DNA of 34,941 bases from Cytobacillus praedii (GTDB lineage: Bacteria > Bacillota > Bacilli > Bacillales > Cytobacillaceae). The stretch lies in assembly GCF_001439605.1 (NCBI RefSeq), contig NZ_LMBX01000040.1:1-34941 (forward strand). The letters are read 5' to 3'. The notes under the pieces are model-generated. The model was not told the DNA's origin. It was given only the letters and a program-made list of their open reading frames with translations, and made no database searches. The position numbers were made by a program, and so were the translations under genes. Below are positions 19,677 to 28,614 of the stretch, piece after piece (position 1 is the first letter of the stretch; every line of letters starts with the position of its first letter).

Positions 19677-19807
19677 GTTGATTTATTCTCCAGGCTGCTC
19701 GCTTTCCGCGGGGTGGGCGGCAAGCCCCTCCCCGGCACTTTTATGCCTGTAGTTCTCACCTGTCCCACTATTTCTGCTGGAGTCTCACACCTTCCACTCC
19801 AATTAAC
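19677..19807. repeat. MITE-like interspersed repeat between mnmG and mnmE
   Basis: A 131-bp element with imperfect terminal inverted repeats: GTTGATT at the left end and AATTAAC at the right. Inside are GC-rich stretches unlike the surrounding AT-rich DNA, for example GCTCGCTTTCCGCGGGG and GGCGGCAAGCCCC. The minus-strand reading begins GTTAATTGGAGTGGAAGG. I recognise this as a kind of sequence scattered in many Bacillaceae genomes, from memory and not verified. No gene is encoded. It splits the mnmE-mnmG pair by 271 bp. Confidence 0.75.
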
Positions 19808-19871
19808 TAGCTTTTTCCAAACATAAAACATAAATCTATTATTACAATAACGATCTTTTAGAAATGGACTT

Positions 19872-21257
19872 TTATTTACCTAAACAAAATTGTGAAAACA
19901 GCTGGTCGATAAGACTCTCATGGACACTATCTCCTATAATTTCACCAAGTAATTCCCATGTTCTTGTTAAATCGATTTGGACAATATCAATAGGTGTCCC
20001 CATTTCAACTGCCTGTATCGCTTCTTCAATCGAATGTAAAGCTTGATTTAACAATGCAATATGCCGGGTATTGGAAACATAAGTTAAATCCCCCGCTTCA
20101 ATGGAGCCTTCAAAAAATAATGAAGCGATCGCTTCCTCTAATTCATCTACGCCTCTATCTTCTAATAAAGAAGTAGCAACAAGCTTGTGATTTTTTGAAA
20201 GTTTATGGACTTGATCCATGTCTATCACTTGAGGCAAGTCTGTTTTATTAACAATGACGATAACATCCATGCCTTCCACTGCTTTGAATAAGTTTTCGTC
20301 TTCTTTTGTACATTCATCTGAATAATTAAGAACGAGTAAAATTAGATCTGCTTCTTTTAATACTTGCCTTGATCTTTCCACACCTATTCGTTCTACAATA
20401 TCCTCTGTTTCACGAATCCCTGCAGTGTCTAATAATCGCAGCGGAACCCCACGTACATTGACATACTCCTCAATGACATCTCTTGTTGTACCAGGAATAT
20501 CCGTAACAATTGCCTTATTTTCATGCACAAGACTGTTTAGCAATGAGGACTTCCCTACATTAGGACGGCCAACGATAACTGTAGAAAGGCCTTCCCTCAA
20601 AATTTTCCCCTGCTGGGAAGTACGGAGCAGCTTCTCAATCTCCTCCTTTACATAGGACCCCTTTTCTAACAGCATTCGATGTGACATTTCCTCCACATCA
20701 TCATATTCAGGATAGTCAATGTTCACTTCTACATGAGCAAGTGTTTCTAATATTTCTTGACGAAGCTTTCGAATGAGCTTAGACAATCGCCCTTCCATTT
20801 GACCTAAAGCCAAATTCATCGCACGATCCGTTTTAGCACGAATTAAATCCATAACCGCTTCAGCTTGAGATAAATCAATCCGCCCGTTTAAAAATGCCCG
20901 TTTTGTAAATTCCCCAGGCTCAGCAAGTCTTGCTCCATTCGTTAACAGCAGCTGGAGCACCCGGTTAACAGAAACTAAGCCTCCATGGCAATTTATTTCA
21001 ACTACATCCTCTTTCGTAAAGGTTTTTGGACCCTTCATCACGGATACCATTACTTCTTCCGCTACTTGTTCCGTTTTTGGATCAATAATTTGACCATAAT
21101 GGATCGTATGAGAGGAGACTGTTTTTAACCTTTTTCCGCCTATTCCCTTGAATAATTTATCTGCAATAGCAATTGCCTGATCTCCACTTAATCGTACAAT
21201 GGCAATGGCTCCTTCACCCATTGGTGTAGAAATAGCCGCAATTGTATCAAATTCCAT
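19872..21257 (-). CDS. mnmE: tRNA modification GTPase MnmE
   Basis: MnmE (TrmE/ThdF) is a dimeric GTPase that pairs with MnmG for U34 tRNA modification. The 461-aa protein has an N-terminal formyl-tetrahydrofolate-binding domain (about 1-118), a helical domain, and an inserted G domain. That domain shows GRPNVGKSS (230-238), TTRD (257-260), DTAG (277-280) and NKTD. The family-specific C-terminal CLGK is intact. GAGGTGG precedes the ATG. A cluster of DnaA boxes lies 110-200 bp upstream of the start. Confidence 0.98.
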   Translation of the reverse strand: MEFDTIAAISTPMGEGAIAIVRLSGDQAIAIADKLFKGIGGKRLKTVSSHTIHYGQIIDPKTEQVAEEVMVSVMKGPKTFTKEDVVEINCHGGLVSVNRVLQLLLTNGARLAEPGEFTKRAFLNGRIDLSQAEAVMDLIRAKTDRAMNLALGQMEGRLSKLIRKLRQEILETLAHVEVNIDYPEYDDVEEMSHRMLLEKGSYVKEEIEKLLRTSQQGKILREGLSTVIVGRPNVGKSSLLNSLVHENKAIVTDIPGTTRDVIEEYVNVRGVPLRLLDTAGIRETEDIVERIGVERSRQVLKEADLILLVLNYSDECTKEDENLFKAVEGMDVIVIVNKTDLPQVIDMDQVHKLSKNHKLVATSLLEDRGVDELEEAIASLFFEGSIEAGDLTYVSNTRHIALLNQALHSIEEAIQAVEMGTPIDIVQIDLTRTWELLGEIIGDSVHESLIDQLFSQFCLGK

Positions 21258-21365
21258 TTAATAATCCACCTCACTTACTGCCTTACTAAAATCCGTTTAT
21301 CCCAAATAAATAGAATAGCACATGCTTATTTTTAAGAAAAGAAGAGCGTACTTCTTATCTGCCAA

Positions 21366-21460
21366 TTATCCACAAGTCTTGACTATTAAATTCTATATTC
21401 TTTTTATCCACATACATAAATTTTATTATGCTTTATTTTAACTTATCCACATGTGAATAA
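21366..21460. promoter_or_regulatory. DnaA-box cluster upstream of mnmE
   Basis: Three perfect TTATCCACA boxes on the plus strand (21366-21374, 21404-21412, 21443-21451) and one near-perfect TTATTCACA on the minus strand (21460-21452) lie within 95 bp of AT-rich DNA. The gap between mnmE and jag is 328 bp and also holds the jag terminator; I see nothing else in it. Confidence 0.8.
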
Positions 21461-21517
21461 CAATAAAACCATTTGATAATTCATTTTCCAGCGATATTCA
21501 TACATAAAAATAAACAT

Positions 21518-21547
21518 AAAAAAACTCCCAATCGATTGATTGGGAGT
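21518..21547 (-). terminator. Terminator of rpmH-rnpA-yidC-jag
   Basis: A 10-bp perfect stem (21524-21533 with 21538-21547, loop of 4) lies 38 nt past the jag stop, with TTTTTTT on the minus strand. Confidence 0.9.
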
Positions 21548-21585
21548 CAAGCTGCATTTTTCATTGTCTATTCCCTGCAGCTTTT

Positions 21586-22206
21586 CTATTTTAATGGTGA
21601 AATAACAAGATGACGATGCGGGTCATTTCCGCTTGAAAATGTTTTCACTCGCTTATTTTCTGCTAGAGCTGCATGAATTACTTTTCGTTCGTATGAAGGC
21701 ATCGGTTCTAATGCGACATTTTGCCCTGTTCTTAACGCCTTTTGTGCTAAGCGTTCCGCTAATTGAGTAAGGGTATCATTACGTCTCTTTCGATAATCTT
21801 CTGCATCAAGCAAAACATTTATATATTGATCTGAGTAACGATTGATGACAAGTTGTGTTAAATATTGTAACGAGTTTAATGTTTGTCCCCTTTTTCCAAT
21901 TAAAAGTGCAATTTTCTCTCCGGTCAAGATAAATTGGATATTGCGCCCTTCGCCCACAACTTCTATCGCAATTGGAGCACCCATTTTTTCACTAGTATCC
22001 AACAAGAACTTCTTTGCTTCCTCAATTGGATCTTGTTTCAAAACAGCTTTCACAATTGCTGGCCTTGCGCCAAAAATACCAAAAATACCCTTTTTTCCTT
22101 CATCAACAATCGTAATTTCTACGCGCTCTTGTGTCGTTTGTAATTGAGCGAGTGCTGACTTTACTGCTTCCTCGACTGTAGTCCCCGTAGCAGTTACTTG
22201 TTTCAC
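21586..22206 (-). CDS. jag: RNA-binding protein Jag (KhpB/EloR)
   Basis: Jag is an RNA-binding protein tied to YidC and, in Gram-positives, to cell elongation and sporulation. The 206-aa protein has an N-terminal Jag_N domain (about 1-50), a KH domain with GKRG at 104-107, and a C-terminal R3H domain (RKVIH). It starts at GTG 22206, overlapping the yidC stop by 4 nt, so translation is coupled. It is the last gene of the rpmH-rnpA-yidC-jag operon. Confidence 0.96.
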   Translation of the reverse strand: MKQVTATGTTVEEAVKSALAQLQTTQERVEITIVDEGKKGIFGIFGARPAIVKAVLKQDPIEEAKKFLLDTSEKMGAPIAIEVVGEGRNIQFILTGEKIALLIGKRGQTLNSLQYLTQLVINRYSDQYINVLLDAEDYRKRRNDTLTQLAERLAQKALRTGQNVALEPMPSYERKVIHAALAENKRVKTFSSGNDPHRHLVISPLK

Positions 22207-22982
22207 TTTTTTGCTCCTCCTGCATTACCGGCTGCCTTCGCATTCTTAAGCTCCGGTCCTTTAATAAAATACGTTTGAACAATCATAAAGATATTTCCTA
22301 CAACCCAGTATAATGAAAGAGCAGCTGGGAAGTTAATAGCAAAAACAATAATCATAATCGGCATTAGCCAAAGCATCATTGCCATTTGCGGATTTTGGTT
22401 CGCTGTTCCAGCCATCATCATCTTCTGCTGAATAAAAGTTGTTGCACCTGCAATTAATGGCAATAAATAAATTGGATCAGGGGCACCTAGATCAAACCAT
22501 AGGAAATTATGGTCGGCAATTTCCCGCGTACGAGTAATTGCATGATAAAAGCCAATTAAGATCGGCATTTGGATTATTAATGGAAAACATCCTGCTAGCG
22601 GATTAACACCATGCTGCTGGAATAATGCCATTGTTTCCTGCTGCAGCTTTTGCTGTGTCTTTTGATCTTTCGAGCTGTATTTTTCTTTCAGTTTTTGCAT
22701 TTCCGGTTGAATGGCCTGCATTGCTTTTGAGCTTTTCGTCTGTTTAATCATGAGCGGCAGCAAGAATAAGCGAATGATGATTGTAACTAGGATAATGGAT
22801 AATCCAAAGCTGCCACCTGCAAATTCTGCTACTTTAATGATAAACAGTGAAAGCGGATACACTATGTACTCATTCCAAAAGCCTTCACTCTCTGAAGTAA
22901 TTGGCTGTTTAATCTCCGTACACCCCGACAATAAAGCGATAACGAAAATTAAGCCGATTACCAGAAATAATCTTTTTTTCAA
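22203..22982 (-). CDS. yidC: Membrane protein insertase YidC1 (SpoIIIJ)
   Basis: YidC inserts membrane proteins, alone or with Sec; in Bacillus SpoIIIJ is also needed for forespore SigG activation. The 259-aa protein is a lipoprotein: signal peptide of 20 residues, lipobox LLSG-C with Cys21. Membrane helices follow. The conserved arginine of the hydrophilic groove is R71 in [11 protein letters not shown] cytosolic coiled region (about 85-120; [20 protein letters not shown]) and [19 protein letters not shown] are typical. It starts with TTG behind AGGAGG. Confidence 0.96.
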   Translation of the reverse strand: MKKRLFLVIGLIFVIALLSGCTEIKQPITSESEGFWNEYIVYPLSLFIIKVAEFAGGSFGLSIILVTIIIRLFLLPLMIKQTKSSKAMQAIQPEMQKLKEKYSSKDQKTQQKLQQETMALFQQHGVNPLAGCFPLIIQMPILIGFYHAITRTREIADHNFLWFDLGAPDPIYLLPLIAGATTFIQQKMMMAGTANQNPQMAMMLWLMPIMIIVFAINFPAALSLYWVVGNIFMIVQTYFIKGPELKNAKAAGNAGGAKK

Positions 22983-23102
22983 ACGTTTTTTCCTCCTAAC
23001 TGCTTAGAAAATAATTATATTTTATTTTTTTCCATGCATAAAACACAGACTTGTATATATTTTAACATTTTTACTAACTCATGTCTTTAAAATTACCAGC
23101 CA

Positions 23103-23510
23103 TTAAAGCTCATCAGTTATTTTATTTGGTCGAAAATTCTGTTGTACATTATTGCCAGATTTTTGTTTTTTTAATACCCTGGAAAGCTTTAATACATGGA
23201 TCAGACTTTTTTTTATGTCTTCTAATCCCATATCAGCGACAGGTTTTCTAGCGATAATAATATAATCAAATTGGCTATGTATTTCATTATCTAATTCGTG
23301 AAAGGCCTGGCGGATATATCTTTTTATCTGATTTCTCATGACCGCATTTCCTATTTTTTTACTAACTGAAAGACCAATTCGAAAATGTTCCTGCCCTGGC
23401 TTTTTTAACGAATAGACAATAAATTGGCGATTTGCAAATGACTTTCCTTTCTTAAAGGCCTCTTGAAACTCTTTATTTTTTTTTACACGATACTCTTTTT
23501 TCACCGTCAT
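23103..23510 (-). CDS. rnpA: Ribonuclease P protein component
   Basis: RnpA assists the RNase P RNA in 5' maturation of tRNA. The 135-aa protein has [26 protein letters not shown] and IKRYIRQAF, then [12 protein letters not shown], in the expected order. The usual RNR motif reads R59-N60-Q61, the third residue being glutamine. Two A/G-rich runs precede the ATG, including AAAGGTGG. The C-terminus is about 15-20 residues longer than in B. subtilis. It lies between rpmH and yidC. Confidence 0.96.
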   Translation of the reverse strand: MTVKKEYRVKKNKEFQEAFKKGKSFANRQFIVYSLKKPGQEHFRIGLSVSKKIGNAVMRNQIKRYIRQAFHELDNEIHSQFDYIIIARKPVADMGLEDIKKSLIHVLKLSRVLKKQKSGNNVQQNFRPNKITDEL

Positions 23511-23551
23511 TTACACCACCTTTTATCCAATACAAATTTCTATGATTATGG

Positions 23552-23580
23552 AAAAAAAGACCACTGACGTTTCAGTGGTC
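23552..23580 (-). terminator. Terminator/attenuator between rpmH and rnpA
   Basis: A 9-bp perfect stem (23559-23567 with 23572-23580, loop of 4) begins at the last base of the rpmH stop codon. It is followed by seven T residues on the minus strand. rnpA starts only 42 nt later, so this hairpin probably lowers rnpA expression relative to L34. Confidence 0.88.
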
Positions 23581-23714
23581 TAAGCAGATAATACTTTTCT
23601 TCCTTTACTACGACGACGAGCAAGTACGTTACGTCCGCTAGGCGTACTCATACGACTACGGAATCCATGAACTTTGCTTCTTTTACGCTTACTTGGTTGG
23701 TAAGTTCTTTTCAT
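23580..23714 (-). CDS. rpmH: 50S ribosomal protein L34
   Basis: L34 is a small basic ribosomal protein of the large subunit. The 44-aa product reads [20 protein letters not shown], then [20 protein letters not shown] and VLSA, the complete family sequence. GGGAGGTG lies 7-8 nt before the ATG. The gene is the first of the operon and the nearest one left of the origin. Its stop codon abuts a terminator hairpin. Confidence 0.98.
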   Translation of the reverse strand: MKRTYQPSKRKRSKVHGFRSRMSTPSGRNVLARRRSKGRKVLSA

Positions 23715-23760
23715 TATATGACACCTCCCTGAGGAATAGCTGCTAAAGACAGTCTTAACT

Positions 23761-23790
23761 ATTATAAAGATGCTACTAGAAATTTGTCAA
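23761..23790 (-). promoter_or_regulatory. Strong SigA promoter of rpmH
   Basis: On the minus strand a perfect TTGACA (23785-23790) and a perfect TATAAT (23761-23766) are separated by 18 nt; reading TTATAA as the -10 makes it 17. It is about 47 nt upstream of the rpmH start. Confidence 0.85.
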
Positions 23791-23934
23791 CTCCTGATTA
23801 AAGAAGTTGAAAATCTTTGTTTGAAATTTGAAAAGTTCTACTAGGAGAGTTTACCCTTTTTTCTCCTTTCTGTCACTCTTAAATTTATATTTTAATAAAG
23901 TAAATTTCTTCAAGAGAATATAGCTGCACTGCCT

Positions 23935-24252
23935 TGTGGATAATTTTTCGACATATTTTTCATTATCCACAACACATATTGACAGCTTTTTAACATAATC
24001 CTCCCATGTGGACAATTTTTATACCCAATATGTTATGCTTGTGGATAATATCTGAAAAACCGTTGCACCTCCTAGTATTATCTGTTATCATAATTGTGTT
24101 TTCACTCTTAACAATTATTGTGAATAACTCCTTTATCCACAGATTGTGGATATGTTGTGGACAGTTTATTCAAATGGTTTGTAAAACATTGTCCACAAGT
24201 AGTGGATATTGTCGAAACCCTACTTTTCTTCCTTATTATATATTTTTCCACA
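23935..24252. other. Replication origin, upstream DnaA-box array (incA/incB)
   Basis: This array lies in the 687-bp gap between rpmH and dnaA. Perfect TTATCCACA boxes: 23935-23943 (-), 23963-23971 (+), 24040-24048 (-), 24133-24141 (+). One-mismatch boxes: 24007-24015 (-), 24119-24127 (-), 24145-24153 (-), 24189-24197 (+), 24244-24252 (+). Weaker ones are at 24156-24164 and 24201-24209. Position and density match the upstream half of the bipartite B. subtilis oriC, which recruits DnaA and represses dnaA. A 101-codon open frame here is not a gene. Confidence 0.93.
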
Positions 24253-24261
24253 ATTTAATTT

Positions 24262-24290
24262 CGATTGATTTTCATTTAATAGACTATACA
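24262..24290 (+). promoter_or_regulatory. Candidate promoter of dnaA
   Basis: TATACA (24285-24290) is a good -10, but the -35 at the right spacing (CGATTG, 17 nt upstream) is poor. It lies just after the last DnaA box, where the dnaA promoter is expected to be autorepressed. Confidence 0.35.
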
Positions 24291-24317
24291 AGGATGAAGA
24301 AGGACCCATAAACCACT

Positions 24318-24352
24318 AAATATAGGTTGTACAGCTTGTATAACCTATATTT
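24318..24352 (+). other. 11-bp inverted repeat in the dnaA leader
   Basis: AAATATAGGTT (24318-24328) and AACCTATATTT (24342-24352) are perfect complements with a 13-nt loop. The repeat is about 50 nt upstream of the dnaA start codon and contains no DnaA box. It could be an RNA hairpin, a weak attenuator (the 3' arm ends in T5) or a protein operator. Confidence 0.7.
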
Positions 24353-24401
24353 TTAATGCAAAATTTAGCGGCTTTAAAAAAGGCAAAAGGAGGGACATTG
24401 G

Positions 24402-25748
24402 TTGGAGAATATATCGGATCTTTGGAATAATGCTCTTGCTAAGATCGAGAAGAAAATAAGCAAACCAAGTTATGAAACTTGGTTAAAATCAACTAAAGCT
24501 CACGCCCTTCAAGGCGATACTTTAGTCATTACTGTTCCAAATGATTTTGCCCGTGATTGGCTTGAAGAGCGTTACTCCAAACTGATCTCAGAAATTGTCT
24601 ATGAAATAACTGGAGAAGAATTAGGAGTAAAGTTTATTATCCCGCAAAATCAAACAGAAAATGATATGGATTTTCCTAATCCCCCAAAAAGAGGGAAAAA
24701 GGAAGAAGATCAGCCCGAAATACCTTCTATTATGCTTAATCAAAAGAATACATTTGATACTTTTGTTATTGGTTCAGGTAACAGATTTGCACATGCTGCT
24801 TCTCTTGCTGTAGCTGAAGCACCGGCAAAAGCTTATAACCCTTTATTTATCTACGGTGGTGTAGGGCTAGGGAAGACACATCTAATGCACGCAATCGGAC
24901 ACTATGTTTTAGATCATAATCCGTCTGCTAAGGTTGTTTATTTATCATCGGAAAAATTTACCAACGAATTTATTAACTCCATTCGTGATAATAAAGCGAT
25001 TGATTTCCGTAATAAGTATCGTAAGGTTGATGTTCTATTAATTGATGATATTCAATTTTTAGCTGGAAAAGAATCTACACAAGAGGAATTTTTCCATACT
25101 TTTAATACATTGCACGAAGAAAGCAAACAAATTGTCATTTCTAGTGATCGGCCTCCAAAGGAAATACCAACACTTGAAGACCGCCTTCGTTCCCGATTTG
25201 AGTGGGGTCTAATTACTGATATTACACCTCCAGATCTTGAAACAAGAATTGCTATTCTTCGCAAAAAGGCTAAAGCTGAAGGACTGGATATTCCCAATGA
25301 AGTAATGCTGTATATCGCTAATCAAATTGATTCTAATATCCGTGAATTAGAAGGAGCACTTATAAGAGTAGTGGCTTACTCCTCTTTAATAAATAAAGAT
25401 ATCAATGCTGATCTAGCCGCAGAAGCACTGAAAGATATCATTCCAAGCTCCAAGCCGAAGGTAATTACCATTCTCGATATTCAACGAGTTGTAGGGGAGC
25501 ATTATAATGTGAAGCTTGAGGACTTTAAGGCAAAGAAAAGAACGAAATCAGTTGCTTTCCCTCGGCAAATTGCTATGTATCTATCAAGAGAATTAACGGA
25601 TTTTTCACTGCCTAAAATTGGTGAAGAATTTGGAGGAAGAGATCATACGACTGTAATACATGCCCATGAGAAAATTTCTAAGCTTGTTCAAACAGATACT
25701 CAATTTCAGAAGCAACTGCGTGAAATTCATGAAATTCTAAAAGTATAA
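24402..25748 (+). CDS. dnaA: Chromosomal replication initiator DnaA
   Basis: DnaA binds the boxes at oriC, forms an ATP-dependent filament, melts DNA and loads helicase. The 448-aa protein has domain I (about 1-80, partner binding), a short linker (about 85-115), the AAA+ domain with GGVGLGKT at 152-159 and LLIDDIQF, and a C-terminal helix-turn-helix with [15 protein letters not shown]. It starts with TTG at 24402; AAAAGGAGGG lies 7-8 nt upstream and no ATG is near. It heads the dnaA-dnaN operon on the right arm. Confidence 0.99.
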   Translation: MENISDLWNNALAKIEKKISKPSYETWLKSTKAHALQGDTLVITVPNDFARDWLEERYSKLISEIVYEITGEELGVKFIIPQNQTENDMDFPNPPKRGKKEEDQPEIPSIMLNQKNTFDTFVIGSGNRFAHAASLAVAEAPAKAYNPLFIYGGVGLGKTHLMHAIGHYVLDHNPSAKVVYLSSEKFTNEFINSIRDNKAIDFRNKYRKVDVLLIDDIQFLAGKESTQEEFFHTFNTLHEESKQIVISSDRPPKEIPTLEDRLRSRFEWGLITDITPPDLETRIAILRKKAKAEGLDIPNEVMLYIANQIDSNIRELEGALIRVVAYSSLINKDINADLAAEALKDIIPSSKPKVITILDIQRVVGEHYNVKLEDFKAKKRTKSVAFPRQIAMYLSRELTDFSLPKIGEEFGGRDHTTVIHAHEKISKLVQTDTQFQKQLREIHEILKV

Positions 25749-25840
25749 TGTGAATAACTCTATTCCGCTTACACACAGTCTGTCCACATGTGGATAGGCT
25801 GTGTTTCCATTCGATAAACTGAGTTATCCACATATCAACA
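25749..25840. other. Replication origin, downstream DnaA boxes (incC)
   Basis: Between dnaA and dnaN: a one-mismatch TTATTCACA at 25749-25757 (-), a pair of CTGTCCACA and CTATCCACA arranged head to head (25780-25788 and 25797-25789), a perfect TTATCCACA at 25824-25832, and a degenerate ATATCAACA at 25832-25840 overlapping it by one base. The order box, box, DnaA-trio, AT-rich tract is that of the B. subtilis unwinding region. Confidence 0.88.
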
Positions 25841-25844
25841 AGAC

Positions 25845-25890
25845 CTACTAGTACTTCTATTATTTTTTTAAAAGAAAATATATACCTATA
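25845..25890. other. DnaA-trio and AT-rich DNA unwinding element
   Basis: Six trinucleotide steps run from 25845 to 25862: CTA CTA GTA CTT CTA TTA. On the opposite strand they read as the DnaA-trio repeats that guide the single-strand DnaA filament. The tract that follows (25860-25890) is almost all A and T. In B. subtilis the same place reads CTACTATTACTTCTACTA from memory, so the match is close. Confidence 0.85.
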
Positions 25891-25926
25891 CACCATAAAA
25901 AAAATTATATCGGAGGATTAAAAATA

Positions 25927-27063
25927 ATGAGATTCATAATCCAACGGGATCGTTTAGTTCAAAGTGTTCAAGATGTTATGAAAGCTGTCACAAGCAGAAC
26001 AACAATCCCTATTTTAACAGGGATCAAAATTGTTGCGACTACAGAAGGAGTGACATTAACTGGCAGTGATTCAGATATTTCAATTGAATCTTTTATCCCA
26101 AAAGAAGAAGATGGAAACGAAATTGCAGAAATTAAACAACCAGGAGCAATTGTTCTACAAGCAAAATTCTTTAGTGAGATTGTAAAAAAGTTGCCTACAG
26201 ATACAGTTGAGATTCATGTTGAAAATCAATTGCAAACTGTTATTCGTTCAGGAAAGTCTGAATTTAAGCTAAACGGCTTGGATGCTGATGAATATCCACA
26301 TTTGCCGCAAATTAAAGAAGAAAATATCTTTAAAATCCCAACAGATTTATTAAAAGCTATGATTAGACAAACCGTATTCTCAGTGTCCACCTCAGAAACA
26401 CGCCCCATCTTGACAGGTGTAAACTGGAAGGTTGGAAATGGTGAATTAACCTGTGTTGCAACAGATAGCCATCGACTAGCATTGCGAAAAGCAAAAATTG
26501 AGACAGAAGCGGATGAAAGCTATAATGTAGTAATTCCAGGGAAAAGCTTAGGAGAGTTAAGTAAAATCCTAGATGACAACAATGATTTAATTGATATTGT
26601 TATTACGGAAAACCAAGTTTTATTTAAAGCAAAGAATCTCTTATTTTTCTCAAGATTATTAGAGGGCAATTATCCCGATACTTCAAAATTAATTCCGAAT
26701 GAAAGCAAAACAAATATCGTCGTCAATACAAAGGAGTTCTTACATGCTATTGACCGTGCTTCCCTGCTTGCTAGAGAAGGAAGAAATAATGTTGTTAAAT
26801 TTACAACTATTCAAGATGGAATCATTGAAATTTCTTCGAACACTCCTGAAATTGGTAATGTAGTTGAAGAACTTCAAAGCCAATCTATTGAAGGGGAGGA
26901 ATTAAAAATTTCTTTCAGTGCTAAATTTATGATGGATGCATTAAAAACACTAGAAGGATCAGAAATTACGATAAGTTTTACAGGGGCGATGAGACCTTTT
27001 GTCATACGGCCAATCAATGATGATTCGATACTTCAATTAATTCTGCCAGTTCGAACATATTAA
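25927..27063 (+). CDS. dnaN: DNA polymerase III beta sliding clamp
   Basis: DnaN is the ring-shaped dimer that tethers polymerase to DNA and serves as a docking site for repair proteins. The 378-aa length is that of Bacillus. The protein begins MRFIIQRDRLVQSVQDVMKAV and shows three clamp domains of about 125 residues. It ends with the conserved PVRTY. CGGAGGA precedes the ATG by 7 nt. It lies just right of the unwinding element and ends at its own terminator. Confidence 0.99.
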   Translation: MRFIIQRDRLVQSVQDVMKAVTSRTTIPILTGIKIVATTEGVTLTGSDSDISIESFIPKEEDGNEIAEIKQPGAIVLQAKFFSEIVKKLPTDTVEIHVENQLQTVIRSGKSEFKLNGLDADEYPHLPQIKEENIFKIPTDLLKAMIRQTVFSVSTSETRPILTGVNWKVGNGELTCVATDSHRLALRKAKIETEADESYNVVIPGKSLGELSKILDDNNDLIDIVITENQVLFKAKNLLFFSRLLEGNYPDTSKLIPNESKTNIVVNTKEFLHAIDRASLLAREGRNNVVKFTTIQDGIIEISSNTPEIGNVVEELQSQSIEGEELKISFSAKFMMDALKTLEGSEITISFTGAMRPFVIRPINDDSILQLILPVRTY

Positions 27064-27072
27064 AATATAATT

Positions 27073-27110
27073 AAAAGCTGCTCGTGCGTTTGCGGGTAGC
27101 TTTTTATTTT
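27073..27110 (+). terminator. Terminator of dnaA-dnaN
   Basis: A 12-position stem (27073-27084 with 27093-27104, two G-U pairs, loop of 8) ends in TTTTTATTTT, 10 nt past the dnaN stop. Confidence 0.88.
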
Positions 27111-27123
27111 AATTATGTTACCT

Positions 27124-27152
27124 TTGAATATTAATCAGTTATTTAGTAGAAT
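27124..27152 (+). promoter_or_regulatory. Predicted SigA promoter of rlbA-recF
   Basis: TTGAAT (27124-27129), a 17-nt spacer and TAGAAT (27147-27152), about 40 nt upstream of rlbA and after the dnaN terminator. Confidence 0.65.
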
Positions 27153-27191
27153 AAAGTATTAGAAGCTATTTTTAGATGCAGAAAGAGTGAA

Positions 27192-27404
27192 ATGATGACG
27201 AAAATAAAAATTAGTACTGAATATATTGCCTTAGGGCAATTCCTGAAGGCTGCGGATGTAATCCAAACAGGTGGAATGGCGAAGTGGTTTTTAAGTGAAT
27301 ATGATGTTTTCGTTAATGGAGAGCAGGATCAAAGAAGAGGAAGAAAGCTTCGTAAAGGAGATAAAATCGAGATACCTGATTATGGTTCCTTTGAGATTAT
27401 TTAA
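27192..27404 (+). CDS. rlbA: S4 domain protein RlbA (YaaA)
   Basis: A 70-aa S4-like RNA-binding protein, found between dnaN and recF throughout Bacillales. The conserved stretch is LGQFLKAADVIQTGGMAKWF, then VNGEQDQRRGRKLRKGD. In B. subtilis the homologue (YaaA) has been linked to large-subunit ribosome assembly. Two ATG codons are adjacent; I give the first (27192) after GAAAGAG, a weak ribosome site. It has its own promoter and likely leads to recF. Confidence 0.93.
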   Translation: MMTKIKISTEYIALGQFLKAADVIQTGGMAKWFLSEYDVFVNGEQDQRRGRKLRKGDKIEIPDYGSFEII

Positions 27405-27486
27405 CAATTTATTCCTCGAAAAAATTTCAACATTAAGCAAAAAGCAATTGACTGAAGCTTTAAATAGCTAAAAGGATGTAGCGTCT

Positions 27487-28605
27487 ATGCATATAGAGCA
27501 ATTACTTTTGAAAAATTATCGTAATTATGAAGAGTTAGAGGTACACTTCGAAAATAAAGTGAATGTGATATTAGGCGAGAATGCGCAAGGGAAAACAAAT
27601 GTGATGGAATCCATCTATGTATTAGCCATGGCAAAGTCTCATCGAACATCAAATGATAAAGATCTTATACGCTGGGATCAAGAATATGCTAAAATAGAAG
27701 GACGGATACAAAAAAACTATGGTTCATTGCCAATGCAATTGATCATTTCCAAAAAGGGGAAAAAGGCTAAATGCAACCATATTGAACAGAAAAAGTTAAG
27801 TCAGTATGTTGGAAATATGAACGTTGTCATGTTTGCTCCCGAAGACCTTCATCTTGTAAAAGGCAGTCCGCAAGTAAGACGCCGTTTTATTGATATGGAA
27901 ATTGGCCAAGTGTCCCCCGTTTATTTACATGATATCAGCCAATACCAAAAAACATTACAACAGCGTAATCACTATTTAAAACAGATGCAAATAAAGAAAC
28001 AATCCGATCATACGATGCTTGAAATTTTGACAGAGCAGTTTATTCAGATAGCTGTGAAGATTGTATCTAAGCGTTTTGAATTTTTGAGGATGCTTGAAAA
28101 ATGGGCGCTGCCCATTCATGAGGGCATATCTAGAGGACTTGAAACGCTGAAAATAGAGTACAAGCCGTCAGCAGATGTATCAGAACAGCAAGAATTGTCG
28201 AAAATGATAAATGTATATGAGGAAAAATTTGCTAAAATGAAAAATAGAGAGATAGAACGCGGAACTACTTTATTTGGACCACATCGGGATGATCTTCTTT
28301 TTTATGTGAATGGCCGGGATGTTCAAACATTTGGGTCACAGGGGCAGCAAAGGACAACCGCTTTATCTGTTAAGCTGGCAGAGATTGAACTCATTCATTC
28401 AGAAATTGGTGAGTATCCGATTCTTCTTCTTGACGACGTTCTTTCTGAATTGGATGACTACCGTCAATCCCATTTATTAAATACAATACAAGGGAAAGTA
28501 CAAACCTTTGTAACAACAACGAGTGTCGATGGAATTGATCACCAAACATTAAAAGAGGCAGCTGCATTTAATGTTAAAGCTGGCGGTATAACTAAGATTC
28601 AATGA
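27487..28605 (+). CDS. recF: DNA replication/repair protein RecF
   Basis: RecF is an SMC-like ABC ATPase that helps load RecA at gapped DNA. The 372-aa protein begins [21 protein letters not shown]. Walker A is GENAQGKT (30-37), and the ABC signature and Walker B region appear late as GSQGQQRT and [20 protein letters not shown] precedes the ATG at 27487, somewhat distant. The remB ribosome site overlaps its stop codon, so the two are co-transcribed. Confidence 0.98.
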   Translation: MHIEQLLLKNYRNYEELEVHFENKVNVILGENAQGKTNVMESIYVLAMAKSHRTSNDKDLIRWDQEYAKIEGRIQKNYGSLPMQLIISKKGKKAKCNHIEQKKLSQYVGNMNVVMFAPEDLHLVKGSPQVRRRFIDMEIGQVSPVYLHDISQYQKTLQQRNHYLKQMQIKKQSDHTMLEILTEQFIQIAVKIVSKRFEFLRMLEKWALPIHEGISRGLETLKIEYKPSADVSEQQELSKMINVYEEKFAKMKNREIERGTTLFGPHRDDLLFYVNGRDVQTFGSQGQQRTTALSVKLAEIELIHSEIGEYPILLLDDVLSELDDYRQSHLLNTIQGKVQTFVTTTSVDGIDHQTLKEAAAFNVKAGGITKIQ

Positions 28606-28614
28606 GGTGAGTGT

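Noticed and set aside
21842..22147. A 101-codon plus-strand frame opposite jag
   Set aside because: It is antisense to a conserved gene, with no ribosome site or recognisable domain.
24006..24311. A 101-codon open frame in the origin
   Set aside because: It lies wholly in the DnaA-box array, is rich in aromatic and hydrophobic residues without family resemblance, and lacks a ribosome site.
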